Source of the DNA: Chondrus crispus
Lineage: Eukaryota > Rhodophyta > Florideophyceae > Gigartinales > Gigartinaceae
Assembly (NCBI RefSeq): GCF_000350225.1
Contig: NW_005178764.1
Coordinates: 251,998 to 315,997 of the forward strand
Length of the DNA stretch: 64,000 bases
Reading direction: 5' to 3'
Shown: positions 42,369 through 53,358 of the stretch, piece by piece
Layout: the number at the start of each line of letters is the position of its first letter
Numbering within the stretch: position 1 is the first letter of the stretch
Made by a program: the position numbers and the translations under genes
Notes under the pieces: generated by a model
Databases searched by the model: none
Told to the model about the DNA's origin: nothing
What the model saw: only the letters and a program-made list of their open reading frames with translations

Positions 42369-43507
42369 GTAGTGCAATGTGCCTGCCAGGCCGGAACCAG
42401 GGTCTAACGGTCCAGCAACAACACAACCAACAAACAACAAGAGTTGCCAACGACACAGCCCTACGGAGTGTCCGATTCTCCCTTTCCCTTTAAGTGGGTT
42501 TGCGGCCCACATTAGCTCAAATCTCTCATAGGGGGGACAAAAGGAAGATGCCCGGCTCTGGATGAATGGTAACAGAGTCTTGTACAGGCAGTGCCTGTAC
42601 AAGACTCTGCCACCATTCGTCCGAGCAGCTGCTCGGCGAGTTCGCGGCGGTGATTAAGAAGCCGGGCCCGATGGGTCGTAAACCCAATGCTCGCTGAGCG
42701 CCTGGTACACCTTATACCCTTGATAAGGTCTTCGACGGGGGCCTCGCAACGCAGCCCGTCGGGAATTAGCAAACACGTAGCAGCGCTACACCTCTGTACT
42801 GCCCGATGCCAAAGTACCGACACCGGAACGGTCGCAACCTGTATCCGATGGAACCAATACTGTCCTGTATACATAACAGGACCTTCGAGGGAAACGTCGT
42901 CGCAACAGCCTCCGTCGGGGGACGTAAACAAGTAGCAGCGCTACACCGACGTGTCGCCCGATGGCTAAGACACTTACACCGGTCCGGTCGCAACCAAAGC
43001 CGATGGCACCAACAACAAACAAAAGAACCAACACAAGAGCCCCATTACTCCAGTCGTCACAAGACGGATCGCAATCAGGCACCGTGGAACTACCACAAGG
43101 TAAGGGAATAGAAATAGAGATAGAAATAGAAAAAGAATTGGATAGGTGAAATAAAGGAAAAGGAAAGGGAACCCCCGAGCGCAAACGATAACGTAATCTG
43201 TGGTAAAAGGGAGCGTCTTGGGAAAGACGGACTTCGACCAAGGCGACATTCAACTTCGGCAACTCGGGTTACCTTTACTGACTTGGTGGCCAGTGGGCTA
43301 AGGTATGTATCGCCCCGCCGAAGCCACTACAGTAGCTCTCGGCGCTAGATCCTAGATCTAATCTAATGTTAAATAACTAATCTGCAACTTATTAAAATTA
43401 ATGATTAAAATAATAAAGTGAATTAATTTTCACTTGTCACCCCCCCAATTTGGCATACCCCTCAATTCCTTTTACCCCCTCACGGTGCAGCCGATTATTG
43501 CACTACA
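42369..43507 (-). repeat. Right (5') LTR of the large Gypsy element
   Basis: About 1.14 kb, aligned with the left LTR over roughly 42370-42500 and 42500-43375. Its outer end differs from the left LTR. It contains a palindrome at 42560-42622 that is absent from the left copy. Confidence 0.8.
42560..42622. repeat. 63-bp imperfect palindrome inside the LTR
   Basis: Arms of 31 bp with about 3 mismatches around one central base. The equivalent stretch at 27690-27730 has only one arm. Confidence 0.85.
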
Positions 43508-43548
43508 GTCATGCCGCTCCCGGTACTATCTTCCTCCGTAGCGAGTGC

Positions 43549-43604
43549 TCCAATAATGCTCATGGATGTGGTCGTTAACGACCACATCCATGAGCATTAT
43601 TGGA
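43549..43604. repeat. Perfect 56-bp palindrome
   Basis: Two exact 28-bp halves without a spacer, centred on GTTAAC. It lies 42 bp outside the right LTR. Confidence 0.95.
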
Positions 43605-43607
43605 ACA

Positions 43608-43673
43608 ATACCAAAATCACAACAGACGTTTGGTCTTCAATTGAAGACCAAAAGTCTGTTATTATTTTGGTAT
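43608..43673. repeat. 66-bp near-perfect palindrome
   Basis: Two 33-bp halves with about 3 mismatches, centred on CAATTG. It follows the previous palindrome after 3 bp. Confidence 0.9.
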
Positions 43674-44685
43674 GGAATGCGTAAGGGATGATTTAGGTAG
43701 AGCAAATTGCAAACGTGAGACTTACAAAAACCATAGGACTTCGTATCTCGTGATAATTTTGGGATTCTTCGTTTCCAATCTTCTCCTCCACTTCTACATT
43801 TCCCCTCTTCCGGTCAAGTACAAAGAAATTGACAGTAGCACTCCACGTCTAGATAAGCGGACCCGTTGACATTTACACCCAAGGCCCCCGGCCCTAACAG
43901 CGGGAACCCCGTTATCAGTGAGCGAAAGCTCCGCAGCGTCAAACCGCGTCAACACCGACCCAGGCAATCCTGCACAACCGGAGCGCTAGGACTAAAGTGT
44001 GAAGTTGCAATAGGTCTGAAACTCCTGGTAATTCTGTACTAATCTTTTCACTCTTATCCTATGTTTCAAGTGAGGACCTGTGCCCAACATGGGTCTCCCT
44101 TACAATATCGATTCTTTTGGTTGATGGAGTGGGTGAAGTAACCCTGAATGTTGATGTGTTGCGAGCGTGCTTGAAGTGGTTTAATATTCCAGTTCAGATT
44201 CGCAAATGTAGATATTCTGAAATATGTGACCAGCAAAACTCCGACGTCCGGTATTGTTCTTTACCGACTCAATAACCGAGGCACGCAGTTGTGCAGCTGC
44301 CCAACTATTTCTGGGGTTCGTGTTCGTGGTTGGACCTTCGCTAGTCGAGAAAAACTCGACACTTATGTACTTTCAAGGAGAGGGCGCACGATAAAAAATC
44401 TAAAGAACCGTGAAGTTGGAGATATGGGAGCGAGGTACGGGAAGGTGTCAAAGCAGGTCCACAGTCATATCTGATTGGTGGGCATGTACATGTAGGAATT
44501 CACAAAAAACGCCTGTCAACTTAAATTGGTGCGACAAGCATCTAATGTCAAGATATTTGCGGCCAGGTCTTAAAGCAACTACAGATTGGATTTTTTGAAT
44601 TGCAATTTGATTTTAGTTGAAAAGGAGTACCGATTTCTGGACCTTTCTAGTGTCTAGGTCACAAATGACCTCGTCTCAGCGCACC
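43674..44685. other. No supported gene
   Basis: A few short frames only. One at 43672-43869 has a hydrophobic stretch (YLVIILGFFVSNLLLHF) but is only 65 codons long. Confidence 0.4.
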
Positions 44686-45027
44686 ATGGCAGAGAGAAGA
44701 GTGAAGGAGAGGGAGAAAGCAGGTTCGAGCGAAGAGCTGTGGGACTAAAAAGAGCAAGGAAATATTCTGCTGCTCTTTAGCTTCGCGAATGACACGTACG
44801 TGCATGCTGCTCGGGGTGCAGATGATTGTTTTAAGACTACCGGCAATGCCATGTTGAAGGACGCCACAAAAGACTTTATGAAATTGCTCAGTTCCACGTT
44901 GCAGTCCAGGTCTCAAAAGACATTGCAAAGTGATGAAATGGTGTGGAGGAATGGAGTGGAGGAATGGAGTGGAATGTGCTGTGGGATGTGCAACAGACAG
45001 CGATATTGTAGGACTTACATAAATTGA
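44686..45027 (+). pseudogene. Possible Harbinger accessory protein fragment
   Basis: From the ATG at 44686 a lysine- and glutamate-rich frame (MAERRVKEREKAGSSEELWD) meets a TAA at 44746 and continues in frame to 45027 with helical sequence (NAMLKDATKDFMKLLSST). It points the opposite way to the adjacent Harbinger transposase, as Myb-like partner genes do. The call is weak. Confidence 0.3.
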
Positions 45028-45408
45028 TGATATTGTCCTAGAAAAAGACGTACAAACGTAGCAAACGGATGTCGTTCTTTTCTCAATGGATAAATAAAGT
45101 ACGTCTCTCATAATACAGTGAGAGGCCATGGCCCGAATTACTTTTCCATTACGATTAGTGTTAACAAGGATTAGAACACAACCTCGGTAACCCAAAAGAA
45201 CATCCCCCTCAGTCAGAGTCCCTATCAGTAGATTCTCCCGAACTATACTGCGGTACCACATGATACAACAACGTCACCACCGGATATGGACGTTCTTTCC
45301 CTTCCCTTCAACTACAGCCACAAATTTGTCTCACTTCTTGGAGATAGAGTTGATGTCTAGAGGTATTAGGGTCTCCTTATGCGCAGAACGCTCGGTATCT
45401 GGCAGATT

Positions 45409-46185
45409 CTAGAATTCTCTGGCAACTGCCCTTAATATTTCCGACCAGCTCCGCACGTCACTTTCAATCATTTCTCTTTCACTGTCCGTCAGTTTGTCAA
45501 CAACCTGCGCGCTCTCGATGTCGCTCTCCAGGCAGCAATTGTGTAGCTTCATTAACAGACAAATAAGATTAGCAATCTTCTTCACTGAGAACTCCAATCC
45601 ACCTCTCAGAATTTTTCATAGCGCAACGAGCATTCCAAAGGCCTGCTCAATGTGCATGGGCAACGAGGATTGATAGAAGTTGACGTTGTCCTGGTCACAG
45701 TCGGCTGCACTTTCGGGAAAGGGTGTGATCTCGAGTTCGGTGCATGTATACGCCTCGTCCCTTACAATGTAGAAGATCCCTCCCAAAATGCCTTTTTCAA
45801 CTTCTCTCTTGAGTACGGACACAGAGTATGACAGAGCATCATGCGTCGGGCCGGTACACAGAGGAGAACAAAAGCAGAAAACATAACTCGGATCGCATAG
45901 CGCCTGAACGGGAATTGCGTAGAAGCCCTTGCGGGAGTGAAACTGAGCAGGGTCCTCATTTTTAGAAGGTTTCTTCACTTTGACGCATATCCCATCCAGA
46001 GCGCCAACGCATCCAGACAAATGGCTCACCGGATTTGGCGAGGTTTGGAAATCATTCGCAATTTTCTGCAATTCAGCTGTTGTTGCAGGGAAACTTTTCA
46101 CACACAAGCAATTGTTAAGGGCTCTGCAGGTGTTGTTCAAAATGCTGTAAATAGTGGACTTCTGGATCTGATCCTCTTTACAGTA
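45409..46185 (-). pseudogene. PIF/Harbinger transposase, truncated
   Basis: The frame from about 46170 to 45409 has the HARBI1-type nuclease: first D in GCVGALDG, second D in YIVRDEAYTC, E in HIEQAFGML. A TGA at about 45616 interrupts the frame just after the E motif, and the same frame continues to 45409. The N-terminal DNA-binding part is missing because the sequence is cut at 46186 by LTR-derived DNA. Confidence 0.8.
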
Positions 46186-46546
46186 AAGACCGGAGTACCT
46201 GCATCGTCCCAGTAACTGGGACGATGCAGGTGCTTCCGGTCTTAACCCCTAAGTGGGACGCCCGGACACATGTTTCGCTACAGTAGCTGTTACTTACTGC
46301 ATACCAGCTACCGTGGACAATTAAAGCATCTGTGCCATGAACTACTAATTATAAACCAACCAACCGTACGGATTACACACGTGTGCCCGTGGCCACAGCT
46401 ATTGCCACCGATTGTCCCACGTGTGACCGGTGGGGTACTACTGTACTCCGCGGCGGGCGCGTGTACGCCCGCTCGCTACAGTAGCACCCGTCCCCTCGTT
46501 CGGTTAACATCTCTCCAGGGTGGTCGTGGTACACAATTGTACTACA
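46186..46546 (-). repeat. Truncated LTR of the TGTRGTAY family
   Basis: Read on the minus strand it starts at 46546 (tgtagtacaattg), passes the CACGTG region, and reaches ggggttaagacc. Its end is a palindrome at 46186-46243 (arms aagaccgga...tccggtctt). In other copies the same place holds a weaker hairpin (ctgccccgtt...aacgggggcag). Confidence 0.7.
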
Positions 46547-48130
46547 ATAGGAGCCTCCCCGCACAAAAATTTTCTTTGCAAATCCTGCGGGGTGGAGAAC
46601 AACCTAATTTCCTGGGAAATCCATTCGACTGACTCTCTCGAACAGAACTCAGTAGTCGTTCTTCACATGCCGCTACTCTGTAGCAGTGACATTCGCGAAC
46701 CATACTTGCATCCATGCCCATAAAGCGTATGCCGCATCTCCGCATATGCAATACTTACTTCCTTCTATGTGAAGACTGTAACATAGCAGGTTTTTCATGT
46801 CACTCATCCTCTAGAGGGTCTTATTGCAGCGGAAAACTTCTACTGGACCAAATGGATTTAAGAAAAGTCCACCACGTGTCGTAATAGTTTGATAGAGGAG
46901 GCAGTGGAAGCGTTTATGACCCGAATAGACGCTTCTCTCATAGCTTTAAGAGCCCCCTGGTCTACACATCTGCACTTTTATGCAGTCTTCAAACCTTACG
47001 CAATCATCTAAAGGTGCCCCTCTGCCCTCTATGGCAGATTCCTACTTTGCTGTTCTCTCCACAAGAAGTTCCCAGCAAAACCCAGTGAGTAGATGGCTAC
47101 GTTTCTCGTTAAAGAATTCGATGCCCTCCACGAACACCTTGCTGAGGGCTGCACTGTGCATTCCAAAGAACAGTTCAAGGTGAACCCATCCGCATGAATA
47201 AGAAAGCCATCGAAAAATTAAAAAGTTGCTGTTATAGGACAGAATATATATTCACTCTGCTGTGTTCTCTTCGCTGTCCAACCTACTATTCCCACTATCA
47301 GAGGCACTTCACACTGCCTAAAGTGGAAGTTATGGAGACAGCCGGAGGTCGGAATTAATTTTAAGGTTGAACGACATACCACTCACAGCCAGCATCCGCC
47401 ACATAATCTTGGTTAGGTCTATGCGCAGTAGGCGCCGCTTACGTACAAAATATAATGGAATAGAGCTTGTGAGACATGCCACCATGAAAAGGCGCAGCGC
47501 CTTGTTGTCGATCGTATTTGGCTACAACAGCCTGTTTGTTGTAAGACTTTTGATGCATGGTGGGTTTAGCAAGACGAAGATATGGGGAGAGGGTAGGCCT
47601 TAGTAAGGATGTAGCTCTCAGTACGGGCATGGAAGGGGGTCTGTTAGTTAGGACTTGCGCATGGTTCAACAACTCTCCGTCGACGCAGAGCTCGCTACAA
47701 TGTGACTAAGAAATGTCCATTGAATGGCCAGCCCTATGCTGCATAGGTGATGAAAATTGCGTCACTTTGAGAAAGTGATTTTGCGTAATTTTTGGGTACA
47801 CGTAGTGACGTTTTTGAGAGATCGTTCACTGAAAATGTAGTGAATGGCCACTCTCTGTAGTGAATCACCACTTCAATATAGTGAACAGCAGAAAAATGTA
47901 CGCACGTTCACTGGCGTCACTCACAATCAATGCAGAATCGTCACTTAATCACCCAAAGTCACCTTCCAACATCACTTTTCTCTGTCACAATCACCCTTAC
48001 CCCAAAAAAATTGGCCCATCGCCCTTGCGCTTAGGCAAGACGGTTGAGGGGATGAAATCAACCAACGTTTTCACTTTAATGGTACTGTGACTTGCCTGTA
48101 GCTTCGGAAAAGAAGCCGCACTTAATATAG
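46547..48130. other. No supported gene; clustered TCACT/AGTGA motifs at about 47755-48000
   Basis: A short coding-like piece lies near 47092 (MATFLVKEFDALHEHL) but stops after about 35 codons. Between 47755 and 48000 the motifs tcact and agtga recur at least a dozen times in both orientations, which may mark the end of a transposon. Confidence 0.4.
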
Positions 48131-48147
48131 TTGTGCCTGAATCTGTG

Positions 48148-49350
48148 TGCTATGTCTAATAATACATACAATACGAGCCAACAGCAAAAATCGGAAGTTC
48201 ATGCAGACCCTCTTTTTGACTCGGAACGACACTTTGATAACTCTTTGTTCTCAGAAGAAAGATCCTCTCAACTGCTTGGTCAACAAGTTCCGTCGTTTCT
48301 CCGCGCGTTTTTACATGAAACCGACGCTCCGTCGAGTATTAACTGCATGACCGACGGACAAGCTTCATGCAGCTTGACAGCAGCTGCTCCTCCAAGCGCA
48401 TACAAAATGTCTACGATGGTAATTCCTCTCTCTAATACAGCTCTACTCACAGTTCGAACAACACCTGACTACTCCTCCGGCCCCTCCTTGGATGATGGGG
48501 CCATCAGTTTTCCCAGGAGCTTTCTGAAATGTTGGAAATCTCCTCAAAGTCTGGATCAGAACCCTTAAGTTGGACATCGGACGCCCACGTTTTGGAAGAC
48601 GAATTCATTACTCTACGCAGTTCAACCGTTCACGCTGCAGCATAGGATAGTTCTGAATGTTATGCGCAAAACACGTCGTTGAGGACCACTAGTGTGGATT
48701 ATTTACGGCTTAAGATGACGTTGTCGTGTATTTAGTCGTCGATGACGATTTGAAGATTGATGTGGGTGAGGCGGAAATGTTGCCCAACAGCGAAAGGGAG
48801 GATGATACACGTTGGATTTCAAAGCGCCGTGGGCGCTCCCTGGCTGGGACTATTTGTCGGCACACGCAAAGACAGAAATCATCGTCGACAACGTTGAGGA
48901 GACAATAGCACACCTTTCAGATAAGAAGACGAATCCCGTGCTTGAAAATGTTGTGGTGATGTGAATGGTTCGAGCACTGTAGCTCAAGGGTATGTCCTCG
49001 CTGCAAGTGATGGCTTCGTGCCCAGCCGATTCAAAGTTCTTAAATCAATGCTGCTGACAGCTATACTCGAAAATGTCCGAGGAGCAGTTATTCAGGTACT
49101 TTTTGCAAGAAACAGAAAGACAGTGAACGTTGCCGGGCTAATAGCCGTAATAGCACAGCATGTTCTTTGTTCTGTCTACGGAGAGTCAGTGACAACCGTA
49201 TCTAACCGCAACAAAGCTGCGTTTTCTATCAAATTGTAGTGGAATAAGGCCGTTATAAAGATGTTTGGTCTGCCCATAGCTGCACAAACAAAGGCTACGG
49301 AGATTGGAGCATAATTACACTGGTTGGAGCAACAAGCCATCCAGAGGAAA
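48148..49350 (+). pseudogene. Upstream part of a decayed piggyBac/YqaJ-type element
   Basis: Several plus-strand frames in succession: 48148-48568 (MSNNTYNTSQQQK, glutamine- and serine-rich), about 48811-48963 (KTEIIVDNVEETIAHLSDKK) and 48961-49239 (GYVLAASDGFVPSRFKVLKS). They have coding character and the same orientation as the frames at 50870-56074. I link them to that element by position and strand; I cannot name a domain. Confidence 0.35.
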
Positions 49351-49905
49351 TGCGTTGATCACATAGATGGAGCAAGCATGCCACTCTAATCTCACCACAT
49401 GACGATCATCTTAGGGTGAGTTCCAGAGCCGTAACAAAATACACAAACGTGCACGAACGCGGACAATCCTTCAAAAGCCCTTGGTCTTGTAAGCAATGCA
49501 CTCTGCTCTGTCCTAAGCCATTTCTCGCGCACTGGTGTAGCGGTGATCAACCCCATGGCAGAGCTCGCGTGCTCGGGAGGCGTGTATATCGGGAGACCAC
49601 CCAGTGTGATAACCGGCAACGGGGTCCGAGCGCCCGGACACAGATAGATAGCAAAGAGTTGCGTAGAGAAGGAGACTCTCAAAGGGGGCGGAGCGGTATG
49701 GACGTCTCACGCCATGAACATGTTGGTATCCTCGATAGCAGCACGCGCAGTAGAGCGGTAGGGATTCGCGATTGTGGTTGGGCTCCCGTAGTGTAGCATG
49801 TGCGCTAGACTGGCGCCAGGCTACTACCGATAATTCAAAGACTTAGGAAAAGAACCCAAAGCTCCGTGCCTTCTTTTCTTAGGGTCGGGCGTCGACTATA
49901 TACTG
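49351..49905. other. No supported gene
   Basis: Contains the left target duplication tactg (49901-49905) of the solo LTR that follows. A stretch near 49530-49610 looked tRNA-like but was rejected. Confidence 0.4.
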
Positions 49906-50568
49906 TGTAGCATAAACACCCTCATGGAGAAGGGTGTTTGCTCACAGCTCGACGGAGACCCCGAATCGGTGGAAGACGGGGAAAGGAAGCACCACCAGCT
50001 ATTGGAACCGGGCGAGCTCGGGTAGCGTGGTAGAGCGGGATCAGAGGTGGTGGCGCATGCGTATGGGCAGATGGAAGCCTCGACGCACTGGCGCGGTACT
50101 GGGTAACGGTCCAGTGCCGACGGGGCGGAGGCGGATCCTGCTCGTCGCGCGCGACCACTACCCGCAGGGCTCCGTACTAGCAGACGCGAACGTCGCTCGC
50201 GTAGTCTAGAATAAGCCGGTGAAACCTAGGTGGTAGGTTTTGGACAATCCCGTGCTTGTCCTTTCCCCTTCGCCGTCGGTCCGCCCATATTTAATATACA
50301 AACCTCTATAATTACACTACAGTACCGAGGTACTGTAGTGGTCTACTGCAGTGCAGGTCGGCCTGCACTGTACGGTGTCAGCATCGGTGCTCACAGTACA
50401 CGTGGAGCCCGTGTGTGCGCGCTTTGTACGCGCCTGGTACACGTGTGCACTTGTGCAGTGGAGCATACGTGGACACGCTCGGTGGTACTGTACTGCGTCG
50501 TGCTCTACAGTAACTAAATCATTCGTGATCTGATCCAAAGTGAGTCCCCCAGGGGGGGTTATGCTACA
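49906..50568. repeat. Solo LTR, second copy of the TGTAGCATAAAC family
   Basis: The 663-bp unit begins tgtagcataaacaccc and ends gggggttatgctaca, flanked by tactg on both sides (49901-49905 and 50569-50573). A hairpin aaacaccc...gggtgttt lies at its start. CACGTG-type motifs cluster at 50390-50480. Confidence 0.95.
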
Positions 50569-50869
50569 TACTGTAGTATTCGACGTCGTAATAATAAGTA
50601 GTTGAAATACGGTAATAAAAACCGGCGTACCAGCATAGACGCCGTACAGTACGCAATACCCTCTATATAGTGTATAATACCCGAGTACACGTGGGGATCG
50701 ACACGTATACGCGTGGGAGGTCCGGCTGTCCGGACGTGGACAGAGCTTACACCCGGCTATGCCTGGGGGATAGTTACACTAATACACGTGGCGGTACGTA
50801 CACGATTAATCGTGGTGTGAACGTGGGATACGGACCGGTCGGGGGCGGTATCCCGCGTGTGCCTCGCGT
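50569..50869. other. CACGTG-motif-rich sequence, no gene
   Basis: Repeated tacacgtg, acacgtat and cacgtggc motifs from about 50680 to 50830, like those in the LTRs. It may be a remnant of another LTR. Confidence 0.4.
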
Positions 50870-52796
50870 TTGAGGGAGGCATCGTCGTGCGCTACACCCT
50901 TTCATACTTGCATGTCACAACTCAAGGCCACGAGAGAAAGGAGCAGACGTCTGGGAAGGGTTGTTCACCTAGTTCAAGGAGCTCCAACGAGGGGTTCATT
51001 TTCTCTTATGACCGATGCAATATTTGCGGCTGACTGCGGATACTACACGAAGGAAACCATTTCGTTCGGTAACGAAACTTTTGGGGCCTCTCACTTGAGT
51101 ACACACAAGACATCATTAGACTTCCCTTATGTGTTTGGAAACGGATCAATCTCCAAGAGACATGAAGTTATGTCTGTCCTTGAAAAGGGCTGTCGTGCTA
51201 TCTATCGTGCTCAGAAGAAGGTGAAAAGCGGGAATGGAAGAACTTAAGAAGCTGCTGTTGATAGGGAAAGCTCCAGCGGCCGTATTGCTGGTATGTATCA
51301 TAATAACGACCGGCTTTTATCGACGAGAAAGTTCACGTTGATACCTCGTAATTCTTTTCGCGTGGGAATTAATGACAAAAAACTAGAACAGCTACAGACT
51401 GTATACGAAAAATTATCGCGATCTCGTAGATCCACAGAAATATCTCGTACAGGACTAGTACCATCAACTGTAAGAACGAAAGTCCAACAGGTCGTACGTC
51501 GAGTACGGCAATTAAGGTTTTTGCAGTCGGAGGATCCCGGGTGATTCCAGGCCCGTGTGTTCTTTTTCACGCCTGGAAACTTCTCATGGCTTTTTTACTA
51601 CTGTGGCTAGCAACTTTGAAAATATTAACGGTCTATCACTGCTATTGAAAGGACAGCGCCTGGATCCACACGGGTGCAGGATGTCAGAAGATGCAGAAAT
51701 TGTGAGGCAGATACTGTCGTCGAAATGGAGCACAGTATTGGAGAGTTTAAATGTCCTAAAGGGGACTACCTAGACAACTGTAGAGCAGCGAGCTGTAACA
51801 AGTTAGCACGAATCGGTCGCCGACAGCTGTCTTTTCTCTGAAAACAGCAACGCATTGAAAACATTGTTAGCATGCAACAGGCTGTTCCTGCGGGAACGAA
51901 TACTCTTGAAGAGCCGGAATAGTTGGATGGTGAGAGAAGAACAGATCGAGACGAAAATCTGTAAAAAAGGAGCCTATAAAAACGTCATTGTCGTCGTGGG
52001 TAATGAAATCTTTAGTGGCTACTGCGCGGATGAAAGAGGGCTGCATAAATGACGCGGAGGTGCTGAACGCACTCGTTGCCTTTGTTGACAGTGCACTGCG
52101 CACTGAGGCAGGTGCAAACTACGAAAGTCAAAGATTTTTCAGGATGATGAAAGCATGCAATATCTTATTGATCACATAAAAGCCTAGAGCTGGTCTGAAA
52201 GAGAAGAAATGAATGCTTGGAGACAGCCCGGATGGTCTATGCGGCATTGTAGCACCTGATAACGAGGAGCATTGCGCCGTAATAGACGTCAAAACTAGGA
52301 ATTCTCCACTCACTATTGAAGAAGCTATGGGTAGGGCTGACAGGTTCCGTGCATTTTTTGTATTACGGGGATTGGGACCTCAAATCAAACTGACAAGCAC
52401 ATTCATGAATCTGCCTTTTCCACAGCCCATAGGCTTCAATACCTACAACACGCCATCGATCTCGGTGTGGCGCACGTCCTGTTCACTGTCGCAAAGGAAA
52501 GTTCAATGGGAATTGGAGAGATAATATTTGCTACAGTTCTGCATTTTTCGCAGCTACTTCGTAACAATTGTCTACATTGCCTCGAAGGGGTACTGGCTGC
52601 TGTATTTTCATTGGTGGGCAATGCTCCAAGTGAGATACCAAAGGACTACGACACATTACATCGATCCTCATGCGCATCTGATCTACATAGCTTTGCGTCA
52701 TTTTACGGACTGGGCATGACGTACAAGATATTGGTTCTAAAAAGAGAAGCACCTTTGCTTCCCGTACTCATGATTCGCCCAACTCTACTGGTTTAA
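50870..52796 (+). pseudogene. Decayed transposon protein with a YqaJ-like nuclease motif
   Basis: Successive plus-strand frames, each broken by stops or shifts, read as one decayed protein. 50990-51240 has FGASHLSTHKTSLDFPYVFG and EKGCRAIYRAQKK; 51293-51544 has KFTLIPRNSFRVGIN; 51555-51773 is helical. At 52213-52330 the sequence LGDSPDGLCGIV...CAVIDVKTRNSP has the form of a PD-(D/E)XK nuclease of the YqaJ/lambda-exonuclease type, where an SPDG motif precedes a (D/E)-V-K motif. The frame after it (AHVLFTVAKESSMG) fits the C-terminal part of such domains. The domain call rests on these motifs only. Confidence 0.45.
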
Positions 52797-53358
52797 TGGA
52801 ATTCTTTCAAAGTAGGGGTGGATGAGTAGAAAAGAGCCATAAAAACTTTGAACAAGACAAACACTTCGGAAACCTCATTGTCAGCATTCTAAGGAGAATA
52901 ATTCGCTCCCTGGCTAACAATGCCGGAATATTCCATCACCTCGCGATTGGTTGGGAAAAGAGCACCTCCGACGCTCTTCTGTGAACGAAATGCTTAAAAG
53001 AAAAGGGTACAGCATGCTGAGACATGACGTTTCACAGTATGAGACCTTCGGGACCTTTGCAAGAGGACTGCCAATGGAAATAAACGACTTCTACGTGGCA
53101 TCAAGTGGAGGGCGGACGTCACAAAATGCATGCTCCCAAGTAATGCCAGTTACTGTGGCTACGTCTCTGAAGGACAGGTATAGCTTGGAAGCTACCGAGA
53201 AGTATAACGTGGCGTACGCCAAATATTTACGTCTGAGCCCTTCATCAAGACACAGTTTTGTGAAAGCCAGGACCACATACGGCTCACTCTGTTCGTTTAC
53301 GTATGTACTTAAATACAAAGGCAAACGGCACACGAGGAAGGGAGGCTCAATTGAGCAT

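Larger units (their letters stand above)
26895..43507 (-). mobile_element. Large Ty3/Gypsy element with an opposite-strand ORF
   Basis: Related LTRs at 26895-28619 and 42369-43507 enclose minus-strand gag and pol with a chromodomain. Read on the minus strand, the right LTR is followed within a few bases by TGGTCTCCCC, a possible primer site, and 121 bp later by the gag ATG. The left LTR is preceded by a purine tract (agaaggggga). These signs support one element. Against a simple pair, the outer 130-160 bp of the two LTRs differ strongly and no target duplication is visible, so recombination between related copies is likely. Extra cargo includes a plus-strand ORF and about 3.8 kb without clear genes. 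Confidence 0.7.

Noticed and set aside
44659..45261. 200-codon minus-strand frame
   Set aside because: No domain and no sensible composition. The plus strand of the same stretch has better coding character.
12960..46185. Stop-codon reassignment, because many frames are broken by a single stop
   Set aside because: TAA, TAG and TGA all occur as breaks, frameshifts are mixed in, and the intact genes end in ordinary stops. Decay of transposons explains it.
49527..49612. tRNA or tRNA-derived SINE
   Set aside because: A stem (cactggtgt...accacccagtg) and A-box-like bases are visible, but I cannot fit a B box, an anticodon arm or a cloverleaf.
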